64,000 bases of DNA from Alkalibacterium gilvum (GCF_900109085.1 NZ_FNYW01000003.1:1-64000), one strand, 5' to 3'; counted from the stretch's first letter, positions 35,659 to 44,525 are shown. Notes: generated by a model from the sequence alone, not told the origin. A program made the numbers and translations.

Positions 35659-36034
35659 GTCCTTTATCCCCTTCGACTGTAACGATTACTTTATATAATT
35701 TAGTATCCCCGTCAGGTTCTGTTAACGTTGTTTTTACAGTAAATCCATTTGTCGTTTTTTCTCTTTGCATAGTTCCTTCAAAAAAACTATTTACAACCTC
35801 TTGATCGCTGTAATTTCCACTTGAGTAACTTGTAACTAATTCCATTTCTTCCTGTGCCAAAAAAGTTGCTTCATTTAATTCATTTGTACGGTTATTGGTT
35901 TCAGCCGCTTGGATGAAAAAAGCCAAAAAGGCTGTCACTACTATCGATAAGATAGCAATGGCAGCTAAGAGCTCAACTAAAGTAACGCCATCGTCATTCT
36001 TTTTTAACTGTTTGAATACACTTTTTATAGTCAT
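35609..36034 (-). CDS. Type IV pilin-like protein, PilV type
   Basis: 141 residues. Leader MTIKSVFKQLKKNDDG then ^VTLVELLAAIAILSIVVTAF, a clean prepilin cleavage site with Glu+5 and hydrophobic helix. The C-terminal half (QEEMELVTSYSSGNYSD, KVIVTVEGDKGHAKMETRLP) fits PilV-type minor pilins. ATG 36034 is used, as AAAGGA lies 10 bases upstream. That ribosome site overlaps the last codons of the upstream GGDEF gene, so the pilin gene is co-transcribed with it. Confidence 0.75.
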   Translation of the reverse strand: MTIKSVFKQLKKNDDGVTLVELLAAIAILSIVVTAFLAFFIQAAETNNRTNELNEATFLAQEEMELVTSYSSGNYSDQEVVNSFFEGTMQREKTTNGFTVKTTLTEPDGDTKLYKVIVTVEGDKGHAKMETRLPFEKDTNK

Positions 36035-36038
36035 AAGT

Positions 36039-36968
36039 CTAACTTCCTTTTTGAGCAACGGTCACTCTATTTCTGCCTTGTTGTTTTGATCCAATATACA
36101 TTGCACGATCAGCAAGCTGAATCAATTCTTCTATATCTGTATCATTATTCGTACTCGTCGCTACCCCTAGACTTGCAGTTACTGAAATACTTTTCTCATC
36201 ACTTGATTTTATTGATTCCCTAATAGCGAATGGCGTGTCTCCAATTAAATGACGTATTTTTTCAGCTACGTCTACTGCAGAGGTTTGAGAATAATTTGGT
36301 AACAAAATGATAAACTCTTCCCCATCAAATCTAGCGATGTAATTGTCCTTCGCCAAGTTAGTTTTAAGCCTTTGACTTAATTCTTTAAGTACTTCATTAC
36401 CAGATTGATGGCCATGCGTGTCATTGATTCTTTTGAAAAAATCCAAGTCCATTACAATTAAAGATAATTGGGTTAACGTCTTCTCTTGTTTCACACTTCC
36501 CAATTTTTTCGCTAAACCTTTTAAATTAGGTAGTTGTGTCAAGAAATCCATTTCGGCGTTTATCTCCAATTGTTCATAATGCAGGGCATTGTCCATTGCA
36601 ATAATGAAATATTTATGAAAAACTTTAAGCAAAGAAATAATCATTTCATCATAAATTGAGCGGGCGTTATGTGTCATTAATATAATGCCTTGGACACCAT
36701 CAAGTACGCTAATCGGAATAATCACGGCACTCTCTGCATTATACAATAGTTCATTTTCACAATCATTTTTCCAATCTTTGGCATAGTTACGATAAAAAAT
36801 CTGATTTTCTGTGATAGCTTGTTTTAAAACCGACTTTTCACCGAGTGTAAACGCTTCATCTTGAACATCAATCTCTTTCTTATTTAAAATAACTCTTTTC
36901 CTTAAAACATTATGCTCCTCGTCTACGGTAAAGTATGATAGGGCCTCTGCTGGAAAGATCTCAATCAA
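36039..36968 (-). CDS. GAF-like plus GGDEF domain protein (C-terminal part of a split diguanylate cyclase)
   Basis: Would make cyclic di-GMP. 309 residues: a GAF-like sensor (about 1-125; NAESAVIIPISVLDGVQGII) and a GGDEF domain (about 135-305) starting DFLTQLPNLKGL, with active-site loop ARFDGEEFIILLPNY where the first Gly of GGEEF is Asp, and SVTASLGVATS. It begins at a TTG with no ribosome site. The same frame runs open further upstream into the preceding membrane gene, and one extra A in the run at 37004-37009 would join the two. I read this as the C-terminal half of one gene. Confidence 0.75.
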   Translation of the reverse strand: MIEIFPAEALSYFTVDEEHNVLRKRVILNKKEIDVQDEAFTLGEKSVLKQAITENQIFYRNYAKDWKNDCENELLYNAESAVIIPISVLDGVQGIILMTHNARSIYDEMIISLLKVFHKYFIIAMDNALHYEQLEINAEMDFLTQLPNLKGLAKKLGSVKQEKTLTQLSLIVMDLDFFKRINDTHGHQSGNEVLKELSQRLKTNLAKDNYIARFDGEEFIILLPNYSQTSAVDVAEKIRHLIGDTPFAIRESIKSSDEKSISVTASLGVATSTNNDTDIEELIQLADRAMYIGSKQQGRNRVTVAQKGS

Positions 36969-36985
36969 CGCATAAATAAATATGT

Positions 36986-37750
36986 TTAGAACATTTTCTC
37001 TACTTTTTTCACATTTAGTTCTTGAGAAAAATAATTCATTTCTTTTAGATACTTATTATGCATTTTACTCTTGAAAATGGTATTTACCCCCATCGTTAAA
37101 ATCAGAAATGGGAACGCTCCGATAACAATGCCGACTGTTCCAACCAATTCATATAAATATACTAGTAAAAATGACAGTGGAGAAATTAGTAGATTGGTAA
37201 AAAAGAAGAACAAGTAATGCTCATCAAACACTCTGGTATTTGTTTGTTCATAGTAATACCGTTTAATTAAATAGGCACCTATTTGATTTAGGATAAAGTG
37301 AGCGGCGAGATAGACCACCAAGGCCAGTAATAATATAGACGTACCAAATAAGACATCTGTTAGGTACATCGCAAAATAATAAAAGGCCGCTGATATACCC
37401 GACAAAACATAAAACATCACTAAATTTACTGCGTATTTATAATGCTGGTCAATCCTTAGTTTGGAGCGCATCATTAAAATGACGAGTGCAATTGAAGAAA
37501 CAATGACTTCGGGGACTAATCCAAAAATGACTAAAACAGCCAATGATATTCCTGGAATTAAAAACAAAATCGAATTTTCTGTTTTAATTGGAAAAAAACC
37601 AACAAGTATGGCTAATAGTAAAAAAAGAATATAATCCATATTAAAAAAAGGCAGGACATTTATTTGTATGTAATAGGCGGTACTAAGAATTATTGCTGCT
37701 ATTGGAGCAACTAAAAACCAAATCAGTATTCTCTTTCTTTTATTTTTCAT
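36986..37750 (-). CDS. Multi-pass membrane sensor domain (N-terminal part of a split diguanylate cyclase)
   Basis: 254 residues with about seven hydrophobic segments and almost no soluble domain, ending QELNVKKVEKMF. The architecture is that of an N-terminal membrane sensor of diguanylate cyclases. Correcting one base in the A6 run (37004-37009, minus-strand context GTG AAA AAA GTA) makes the frame continue as KKSRENVLNIFIYALIEIFP into the GAF-GGDEF frame downstream. If the stop is real, this is a stand-alone remnant. If it is a sequencing or phase-variable slip, it is one protein of about 570 residues. Confidence 0.7.
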   Translation of the reverse strand: MKNKRKRILIWFLVAPIAAIILSTAYYIQINVLPFFNMDYILFLLLAILVGFFPIKTENSILFLIPGISLAVLVIFGLVPEVIVSSIALVILMMRSKLRIDQHYKYAVNLVMFYVLSGISAAFYYFAMYLTDVLFGTSILLLALVVYLAAHFILNQIGAYLIKRYYYEQTNTRVFDEHYLFFFFTNLLISPLSFLLVYLYELVGTVGIVIGAFPFLILTMGVNTIFKSKMHNKYLKEMNYFSQELNVKKVEKMF

Positions 37751-37885
37751 GTTAGTATCCCTCGTTATTTAAATATTAAAAAACTATGACTGTAATAGAA
37801 TAATTTTATATTTATTCATAAAAATAGTCAATTATACCAAATCATAACTATATAAAGTTATAACGCTTTCAGTCATCTTTTTGTT

Positions 37886-37919
37886 AAAAAGCCGTAAAGT
37901 ATATAGCTTTACGGCTTTT
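37886..37919 (-). terminator. Terminator of the GGDEF-EAL gene
   Basis: Minus strand: AAAAGCCGTAAAGC...CTTTACGGCTTTT followed by T-rich tail. It overlaps the stop codon of the gene. Confidence 0.85.
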
Positions 37920-39484
37920 CTTTTATGTCTATAAGTTCAATAAGTTCAGCTGGCAATATGGGTTTACTGAAATAATACCCTTGTCCATATTCACAATGAT
38001 TTTCTTTCAGAAAAAGTAACTGGTCGTTTGTTTCAATTCCTTCAGCTACTGTTTTAAAGTTCATGCTTTTACTCATTTTAATAATTGTTTTTACAAGAGA
38101 GGCAGTATTTTTTTTATTAAGCATATTATCAATAAATGTCTTATCAATTTTAAGCGTATCAATAAATATATTATTTAAAACACTCAAGGAAGAATACCCC
38201 GTTCCGAAATCATCGATTGCCACACTTACACCAATATCATGCAATTCTTTTATTATTTTATTGGCACGATCTACGTCCTTCATTATACTTTCCGTTATTT
38301 CTACGTTTAAGTATTCTTCTTCTAGCTCATATAATGTTAGAACATTATTTAACCGCTTCGCAAAATAGGGATCTTCAAACTGCATTGCAGAGACATTTAC
38401 AGCTACACTTAATTTTTTCCCTTGTTCATGCCAATCTTTTGTTTGTCGGACGGCTTCGTGTATGACCCAATAACCAATTTCATTTATCATTCCTGATTCT
38501 TCTGCTATAGGTATAAACTCCCCCGGTGATATCAAACCTAAATCTGAATGCTCCCAGCGCAACAAGGCTTCGACACCATATATTTCTCCTGTATTGATTA
38601 TTACTAACTAAATATAGCTCGTGGTTTAATAACGCTTCTTTCAAGCCAAATTCAATGCGTCTTTTTCTCTCCAATGCATCGGCATCATCCATTAGGAAAA
38701 TATGATAATTATTTTTTGTCGTCTTTTTCACTTTAAACATAGCATTTTCTGCTTGTCGAAAGAGCACATCAATATCATTAGCTGTTTCTGGATAGCGGCT
38801 GATACCTATACTGGCAGTGACATAAAATTTGTACTCATTAATTTCAAAGGGTTTCCTAAATAAATCCACAATTTTTTCTGCGAATTGGCTTGTTTCTTCA
38901 GCGTTAATATCTTCAATCATGATAAAGATTTCATCTTCACTTTCACGAGCAATGATTGATGTTCCACTTAGAATTTTTCGAAGTCTTTGTGCGACTTTTC
39001 TAATCACTGCATCACCAGTGCCACGACCGTAGAGATCATTAATTATTCTGAATCGATCGATGTCTAATAGAAATACAGATACTTCTTTTTCATATTTTAC
39101 ATAGTCAGCTTTCTTCGCGTTGAATTCTTTACGTAGTTTCATGCGATTTGGCAATTTGGTTAATTTATCAAAATAGGTTTTTTGATATAGTTTCTCCTTG
39201 TTTTCTTCCAACTCTTTGATTAGAGCCTGCTTTTCTTTATTGGAAAAAAATAATTTACTCCATATATTTCTTAACCAACTGTTCTTTTCTTGATTCGATT
39301 TATCTTTTTCATTGTTATGATTTGATCCACCAATAATAGAAAAGACATAAGGTGAAGAACCGTTCTTTTTGCTAAGTAGATATAAAACAATTATAAGTAG
39401 ACTAAAACTAGCAATTTTATAGATAGTACTTTTGGAAATAGCCATCATATTAAATCCTAGAAATAATGGTATGAGATTTATCAT
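37909..39484 (-). pseudogene. GGDEF-EAL protein interrupted by a frameshift at the EAL motif
   Basis: Two overlapping frames form one broken gene. Frame 1 (from 39484): an N-terminal membrane segment, then a GGDEF domain (TYFDKLTKLPNRMKLRKEF; YVTASIGISRYPETANDID) whose signature loop is degenerate (ARESEDEIFIMIE), then the EAL start RRIEFGLKEALLNHELYLV, after which it goes out of frame. Frame 2 (to 37909): GEIYGVEALLRWEHSDLGL, then NVEITES, AIDDFGTGYSSL, LKIDKTFID, VAEGIE and GQGYYFSKP, all catalytic landmarks of a c-di-GMP phosphodiesterase. The usual YQP segment is missing at the junction (38584-38606), so a small deletion rather than a single indel is likely. The intact EAL remainder suggests recent loss. 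Confidence 0.82.
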
Positions 39485-39645
39485 AGTGCTTTTTTTCTCC
39501 TTTGAATGCTTGCTAGTTAATATCTTTATCATTTTGATTTGCTTACTGAGTTTTTATTACGATTTTAATTTCCTTGTTATGTTATAATTATACACTATTC
39601 TTTTAGCTGAAAGAAGGTTTGATTATTATATTTTTAATCTATACT

Positions 39646-39681
39646 TATAAAAATGGGGGAAATTAATGACGGCCTCCCCCT
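39646..39681 (-). terminator. Terminator of the DUF2254 gene
   Basis: Minus strand: GGGGGA ... TCCCCC then ATTTTTAT. Confidence 0.65.
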
Positions 39682-39735
39682 AAATAAGTTCAGAAAGAGG
39701 ATGAACCCTAATCATTCATACTCTTTAAGATAGTA

Positions 39736-41427
39736 CTATTCACTTAATTGTGCTTTTTTCTTTTCGATTATTGTCTTTACTGCTTCATAGTCTCTTTCGA
39801 TGATGTTTTGATCAAAGGTTTCTTGAAAGTTTTTGGATGTCATATTATACAAATATTCATTGTACTCTTTTATGAAACCCAAATTATCAAGATGAGAGGC
39901 GTATGAAATAGTTTTGAGGGCATCGAATAATGCGTGAACGCCTGAGATGTCTTTTTGCATGTAAAAAACAAGCTGCCAGTAACCTGAATGTAAGTCTTCC
40001 GCAAAGTCATTATATCTATAAAAAACACTTCTCGTATACTTGTTTTCATTCGTTGTTTTAGACTTGCTTTTGTTTTCAGTATCTTTATTGTCTTCTAAAC
40101 TCGCTTCATATGTTTTATTGTTTTCGTCTTCTTTTAAACCTGATATAACTCGTTTCCTTTTTTCGTTTGCTTTATCTTTTTCTTCGTCTTGCTTTTCTTT
40201 ATCATTTTCGTCTGAGGAAATGATTTCAGTCTTTATTTCTTTATTTTCTTCTTGCTCTTCACTTGACTCATCCGTTTGTGGATCGATTCCTTTTTCGTCA
40301 GCTTCCTTTTTAGGATCCTCTTTATCACCTTTTGATGAGTGATACTTTTTCTTATTCTCGTTATTTTTGCTCTCTTTTTCAATTGTATCTTTAGTGTTTT
40401 CAGCTGTTTTCTCGTCTTCGTTTATGAAGATGACATATTTCCCAGGCATTCCGGCTAGTCGCTTTTCCAGTAAGGATTTGTAATGTAAGACGTGTATTGC
40501 TGTATTGGGGTCATTGATGCCCGGCGATACAGCTCTTAAAGCCACTTCGGTTAATTTTATACGTGCATAATCCGGGTCATACATGGCTGACTTTTCCGTT
40601 TCAAAACTCAAGCTCTGATTCACTCTTTTAGTGATATCATCCAGTTCATCTTCAATATTTTTATTCGTTTTTATTTCCATAATCGGTTCGTCTTGGGTGA
40701 CAAAATAACCGACACGTATGGTCACAATTATATTTGCTTCTTTCTCGTCTGCTATCTTTTTCAAGGTGTCAAAGTCGATATGCTCCACGTAGGCACTCTT
40801 TGCGGCTACGATATCAAAGGTATACATGAAAGACATGTCTGGGAGATGCTTGATAGATGGAAAATCTTCAAATCGCTTGATGTAGTTATCATATACTTCT
40901 TGTGCTTCCTCGTATAAACTATGGATTAATTTTTCAAGTTGCACGTACTGTGAACTCGTATAAACAAATCGGGTAAAAGTAAAGACGGCCCCCAGCGCAT
41001 AAATCAAGGCAATCGTTGCTGAAATAACGACATATTCATCTTCTGAACTGCGCATAAAAAAGAGTGAGGCCAAACAATAAATGAAACCGCCTAAGAAAAT
41101 CCCCAGCGTTTGCATGGAAGTGGGATTAAGCAAGAAGTTTTCGATTGCCCTCGGACTGAAATTCGATGTATAAAGTGTAATAATGGAGAGCATTGTCGCA
41201 AAGGTAAAGGTTGCGACTGAGAAAAGTGAGCCTGCTAGTAGTCCCAATATTTGGCGAGCCAGATCCACACTTGTAAGTGTCCATTTCGGTAAATATTCAA
41301 CTCCTGCTAATATGCGCGTGTCAAAAAGGATCACAAGAATTGCCAGTAAGAATGAAAACAGCACACTCCCGCCAAGCGCAATCCATATTTTTCTTTCTTC
41401 CATACTTAAATTCCATTTTTCAATCAT
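39736..41427 (-). CDS. DUF2254 membrane protein with a long charged insert
   Basis: 563 residues. Four membrane segments in two pairs at about 15-35, 55-85, 105-125 and 135-155, with SLFSVATFTFATMLSIITLYTSNFSPR between them, the signature of DUF2254 proteins. A soluble domain follows (about 210-340) with ALRAVSPGINDPNTAIHVL near 305. Then a highly charged Glu/Lys/Asp/Asn stretch of about 130 residues (about 350-475) interrupts the C-terminal domain, which resumes with SVFYRYNDFAEDLHSGYWQL. Function of the family is unknown. The insert is low complexity and absent from the typical family plan. Confidence 0.8.
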   Translation of the reverse strand: MIEKWNLSMEERKIWIALGGSVLFSFLLAILVILFDTRILAGVEYLPKWTLTSVDLARQILGLLAGSLFSVATFTFATMLSIITLYTSNFSPRAIENFLLNPTSMQTLGIFLGGFIYCLASLFFMRSSEDEYVVISATIALIYALGAVFTFTRFVYTSSQYVQLEKLIHSLYEEAQEVYDNYIKRFEDFPSIKHLPDMSFMYTFDIVAAKSAYVEHIDFDTLKKIADEKEANIIVTIRVGYFVTQDEPIMEIKTNKNIEDELDDITKRVNQSLSFETEKSAMYDPDYARIKLTEVALRAVSPGINDPNTAIHVLHYKSLLEKRLAGMPGKYVIFINEDEKTAENTKDTIEKESKNNENKKKYHSSKGDKEDPKKEADEKGIDPQTDESSEEQEENKEIKTEIISSDENDKEKQDEEKDKANEKRKRVISGLKEDENNKTYEASLEDNKDTENKSKSKTTNENKYTRSVFYRYNDFAEDLHSGYWQLVFYMQKDISGVHALFDALKTISYASHLDNLGFIKEYNEYLYNMTSKNFQETFDQNIIERDYEAVKTIIEKKKAQLSE

Positions 41428-41611
41428 ATGCTTCCCTCCACAGCGTTTCTTCTTTAAATGTTTAAATGTTCAGTTGTGTTATGTATAAGTATACACGGCT
41501 ACAGTCTAAATTGCACTTTTCACATAGCTTGATTGGTTAGTTCGTTTGTTTGGAATAGTGATTTTGGGAAGGGCAGCACTGCTATACATAGCAGATGCGC
41601 GGGTGCGCATC

Positions 41612-41961
41612 TTCGACCATTACTCTCCTTTTTTCTTCAATGTGTGTCCGAATGTCACCTGACTTCGGACATTCCGATACGTTTTATTTTTCGAATATGT
41701 CGAAGACGCCTGTCTTCGACCACCACTCTCATTTTTTCTTCAATGTGTGTCCGAATATCACCTGACTTCGGACATTCCGATTCGTTTTATTCTTTGAATG
41801 TGTCGAAGACGCCTGTCTTCGACCACCACTCTCATTTTTTCTTCAATGTTTGTCCGAATCTCGCCTGACTTCGGACACTCCGATACGTTTTATTTTTCGA
41901 ATATGTCGAAGACGCCTGTCTTCGACCACTACTCTCCTTTTTTCTTCAATGTGTGTCCGAA
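41612..41961. repeat. Array D: 103-bp intergenic tandem repeat, 3.5 copies
   Basis: TTCGAC occurs at 41612, 41715, 41818 and 41921: period 103. Unit: TTCGAC-N28-GTCCGAA-N11-TTCGGAC-N28-GTCGAA-N10. The two palindromes, GTCCGAA-N11-TTCGGAC (centre 41658) and GTCGAAGAC-N4-GTCTTCGAC (centre 41709.5), are 51.5 bp apart. The array starts with a right half-site and ends with a left half-site (GTCCGAA, 41955-41961). It begins beside another palindrome, AGATGCGC...GCGCATCT (41593-41612). It lies between the hflX 3' end and the start of the DUF2254 gene. Confidence 0.93.
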
Positions 41962-42005
41962 CCCTCACTCAAACTAAGACACACGACAACTTTTTCAATG
42001 CTGAG

Positions 42006-42029
42006 GAGAGTCGACGGCGGTCGACTCTC
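42006..42029. repeat. GAGAGTCGAC/GTCGACTCTC hairpin after array D
   Basis: Perfect 10-bp stem with loop GGCG. It sits 45 bases past the last GTCCGAA half-site of array D, as the GAGTCGGC hairpin at 15026-15045 sits 47 bases past the last half-site of array B. Confidence 0.7.
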
Positions 42030-42055
42030 TATCTCAATCAAAAGCCCAATCAAAT

Positions 42056-42098
42056 AAAACCCAGTAGGAGCAAATGCACGCGCCTACTGGGTTTTATT
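42056..42098 (-). terminator. Terminator of miaA-hflX
   Basis: AAACCCAGTAGG pairs with CCTACTGGGTTT; A/T runs on both sides, so it could also work on the plus strand. Confidence 0.88.
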
Positions 42099-42129
42099 TA
42101 GTATTTTGCGTTAAATTTTCTAGATGCAG

Positions 42130-43368
42130 TTAATGTTTCGTTAGCCATTTCGAGTTTTTCTTGGCGTAGCCTTCAACGTAGTAGACTTGGCTTTCTTCGT
42201 CAAATAGTTGACGTTCAAGTAAGGTTTGCTGCCTGATTTCGATGAGCAAGTCGCCGCGATGGCTTGGGATTTCCAATTGATATACCTTCATATTCTTTCT
42301 CATCTCAGCCTCTATCTTTCTACGCAAGCCTTCTAAATCATTATCATCTTGAGCAGAGATGACGATATTTGGATAAAGCGTTGAAGGAACAGGGCCTTTA
42401 ACAAGATCGCGCTTGTTATAAACATGTAAGGTTGGGATTTCATCCATTCCTAACTCTTTTAATAAGGATAAGACGGTTTGTTCATGAGCTTTCAAATTAG
42501 CTGCGGAAGCATCAATAACATGTAAAAGTAAGTCGACGTCCATCGATTCTTCCAAAGTGGATTTAAAGGCTTCAATCAGTTGAGTCGGTAATTCTTGAAT
42601 AAAGCCAACCGTGTCTGTAAGCGTCACTTGCATGCCTCTTGGGAGTTCAAACTTTCTCGTCAAAGGATCAAGCGTCGCAAAGAGTTGATCCTTCTCATAG
42701 GTATCTGCCTCAGTTAATTGATTCAGCACCGTTGATTTCCCAGCATTCGTATAGCCAATTAATCCGATTTGATACACATTATTATTTTTACGCTTTTCAC
42801 GACTACGCTTTCTGTGCGCAGCATATTTTTTGAGCTCGTGTTTGATATCCGACATTTGACTTTGAATATGACGCCGGTCGGTTTCTAATTTTGTTTCCCC
42901 TGGACCACGTGTCCCGATGCCTGCACCAAGGCGTGACATATTAACGCCTTGCCCAGCAAGTCGCGGTAAGATATATGACAGTTGGGCCAGTTCCACTTGC
43001 AGGCGGCCTTCCTTACTCTTGGCGCGTAAAGCGAAAATATCCAAAATGACTTGAATACGGTCAATCACTTTCGTATCAATTATTTCTTGAATATTTCTTA
43101 CATGGCTTGGCGACAATTCCAAGTTGAATACGACAGTCTGTGCATCCAATTCTTCGACCAGGGTCTTGAGTTCATTGACTTTCCCCTTACCAATGACCGT
43201 TTTATGATCGGGACGCTCTCTTTTTTGTGACAAGCGAGCAACAACTTTCCCTCCCGCATTTTCAACAAGTTGCTCGAGTTCATCAAAGGAATAGTTGAAC
43301 GCTTCTTCCTCGTGTTGTTTTTCAATGCCTACAATTATAACTTTTTCATATACTTTATCTTTTTCCAT
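42130..43368 (-). CDS. hflX: GTPase HflX
   Basis: Ribosome-associated GTPase that rescues or splits stalled ribosomes under stress. 412 residues: N-terminal HflX domain (RPDHKTVIGKGKVNELKTLV near 52, GPGETKLETDRRHI near 150), G domain with P-loop GLIGYTNAGKSTVLNQL near 202, G3 DTVGFIQELPTQLIEAFKST near 250, G4 NKRD near 318, and a short C-terminal domain. The ATG directly follows the miaA stop, with GAGGGTGAT as ribosome site. In many bacteria hfq lies between miaA and hflX; here nothing separates them. Confidence 0.95.
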   Translation of the reverse strand: MEKDKVYEKVIIVGIEKQHEEEAFNYSFDELEQLVENAGGKVVARLSQKRERPDHKTVIGKGKVNELKTLVEELDAQTVVFNLELSPSHVRNIQEIIDTKVIDRIQVILDIFALRAKSKEGRLQVELAQLSYILPRLAGQGVNMSRLGAGIGTRGPGETKLETDRRHIQSQMSDIKHELKKYAAHRKRSREKRKNNNVYQIGLIGYTNAGKSTVLNQLTEADTYEKDQLFATLDPLTRKFELPRGMQVTLTDTVGFIQELPTQLIEAFKSTLEESMDVDLLLHVIDASAANLKAHEQTVLSLLKELGMDEIPTLHVYNKRDLVKGPVPSTLYPNIVISAQDDNDLEGLRRKIEAEMRKNMKVYQLEIPSHRGDLLIEIRQQTLLERQLFDEESQVYYVEGYAKKNSKWLTKH

Positions 43369-44304
43369 TTAATCACCCTCTATAAAATTTTGGATGTTGT
43401 TTTTAATTTTTTCAATAGCTGTTGGATTTTGTACTAAATCTGCCCACTCAGTCACCTGGAAGCGATTTTTAAACCAGGTTAGCTGTCTTTTAGCATAATT
43501 TCTTGAGTGTTGTTTAACCAGCATAACGGCATCATCATATGCCTGGTCTCCACGTAAATAACCTTGGAATTCTTTGTATCCAATGCCTTTTTTACTTTGG
43601 ACATCTCCTTTATATGTTTCATAAAGCCAACTTACTTCCAAAAGTAACCCCTTATCCATCATCTTATCCACACGACGATTGATACGGTCATACAGCACAT
43701 GACGTTCAGTATCTAAGGCAATCACATAAGCATCGAAAACAGGTTCTTTTTTACGTTCATTTTGATAGTCAGAAAACGGTTTTCCCGTTTCATGTATCAC
43801 TTCAAGTGCGCGGATCACTCGCCTTGCATTGTTTGGATGAATAGATGCTGCTGCTTTTGGATCCTTCTCGTTCAGTCTTTGATGCAATGCTTCCCGTCCT
43901 TTTTCATGAGCAAAACGAGTCATTTCTTCACGAAAAGCCGGATTAGGTTCGGCCTTACCGCCATGTGTCATATCAAATAAAAGTGATTCAATATATAAGC
44001 CGGTTCCACCAACAATGATGGGTAGTTTACCCTTATCACCTAGTGCAGCTATTTTTTCTCTGGCATCTTTTTTGAAGTCGGAAACAGAATAGCTCTCATT
44101 GGGCGTTTTTATATCGATGAGATGGTGTGCTATTCCTTCTGCTTCATCTTCTGTTACTTTCGCCGTACCAATATCTAATTTTTCATACACTTGCATCGAA
44201 TCGCCATTAATAACTTCCCCATTAAATGACTTAGCAAGTGTGATACCCAACTGGGTTTTCCCAACAGCTGTAGGCCCCACTATAACGATAATCTTGTCTT
44301 TCAC
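43369..44304 (-). CDS. miaA: tRNA dimethylallyltransferase
   Basis: Transfers a dimethylallyl group to A37 of tRNAs that read codons starting with U. 311 residues from GTG 44304, with GGAGG 6 bases upstream. P-loop IVGPTAVGKTQLGITLA at 8-24, GDSMQVYEKLDIGTAKV near 38, HLIDIKTPNESYSVSDF near 65, LPIIVGGTGLYIESLL near 97, RRVIRALEV near 165, GIGYKEFQGYL near 240 and KRQLTWFKN near 273 are all family signatures. The longer frame to 44403 lacks a ribosome site. Translationally coupled to hflX. Confidence 0.96.
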   Translation of the reverse strand: MKDKIIVIVGPTAVGKTQLGITLAKSFNGEVINGDSMQVYEKLDIGTAKVTEDEAEGIAHHLIDIKTPNESYSVSDFKKDAREKIAALGDKGKLPIIVGGTGLYIESLLFDMTHGGKAEPNPAFREEMTRFAHEKGREALHQRLNEKDPKAAASIHPNNARRVIRALEVIHETGKPFSDYQNERKKEPVFDAYVIALDTERHVLYDRINRRVDKMMDKGLLLEVSWLYETYKGDVQSKKGIGYKEFQGYLRGDQAYDDAVMLVKQHSRNYAKRQLTWFKNRFQVTEWADLVQNPTAIEKIKNNIQNFIEGD

Positions 44305-44525
44305 ATAAATCCTCCACTCGTTCACTCTCATAGTCAGTATAGCACAGACCCCTAGCCATAATAAAAGACTCGGCCTAGCATTTGTTTTCATTGAATAAAA
44401 CAACTTATTTTTTTAAAAGGACATCTTAAGCACTAGAAAAAATCGCATGCATTTGAGCTTAGCCGATTACTTTTTGGACGTCTCAAAAAAGATTCGCGTA
44501 CACACAACTTCTTGCCACTCTCCTC

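Noticed and set aside
37000-37012. Programmed -1 frameshift (A AAA AAG) joining the two cyclase parts
   Set aside because: The heptamer is present but not in the needed frame (codons are AAA AAA GTA). Kept only as a minor alternative to indel or slippage.
37751-37885. c-di-GMP riboswitch upstream of the cyclase/pilus genes
   Set aside because: No GEMM-type motif recognised; the interval is short and AT-rich.
40040-40342. Plus-strand 100-residue ORF opposite the DUF2254 insert
   Set aside because: Ser/Phe-rich shadow of the Glu/Lys-rich coding repeat; no ribosome site.
41612-41961. Integron attC sites
   Set aside because: Unit length would fit, but the core-site pattern (RYYYAAC/GTTRRRY) and integrase are absent and there are no cassettes between repeats.
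41533-42101. Two plus-strand ORFs (41533-41868, 41850-42101)
   Set aside because: Translations of array D; the repeated peptide is due to the 103-bp period.
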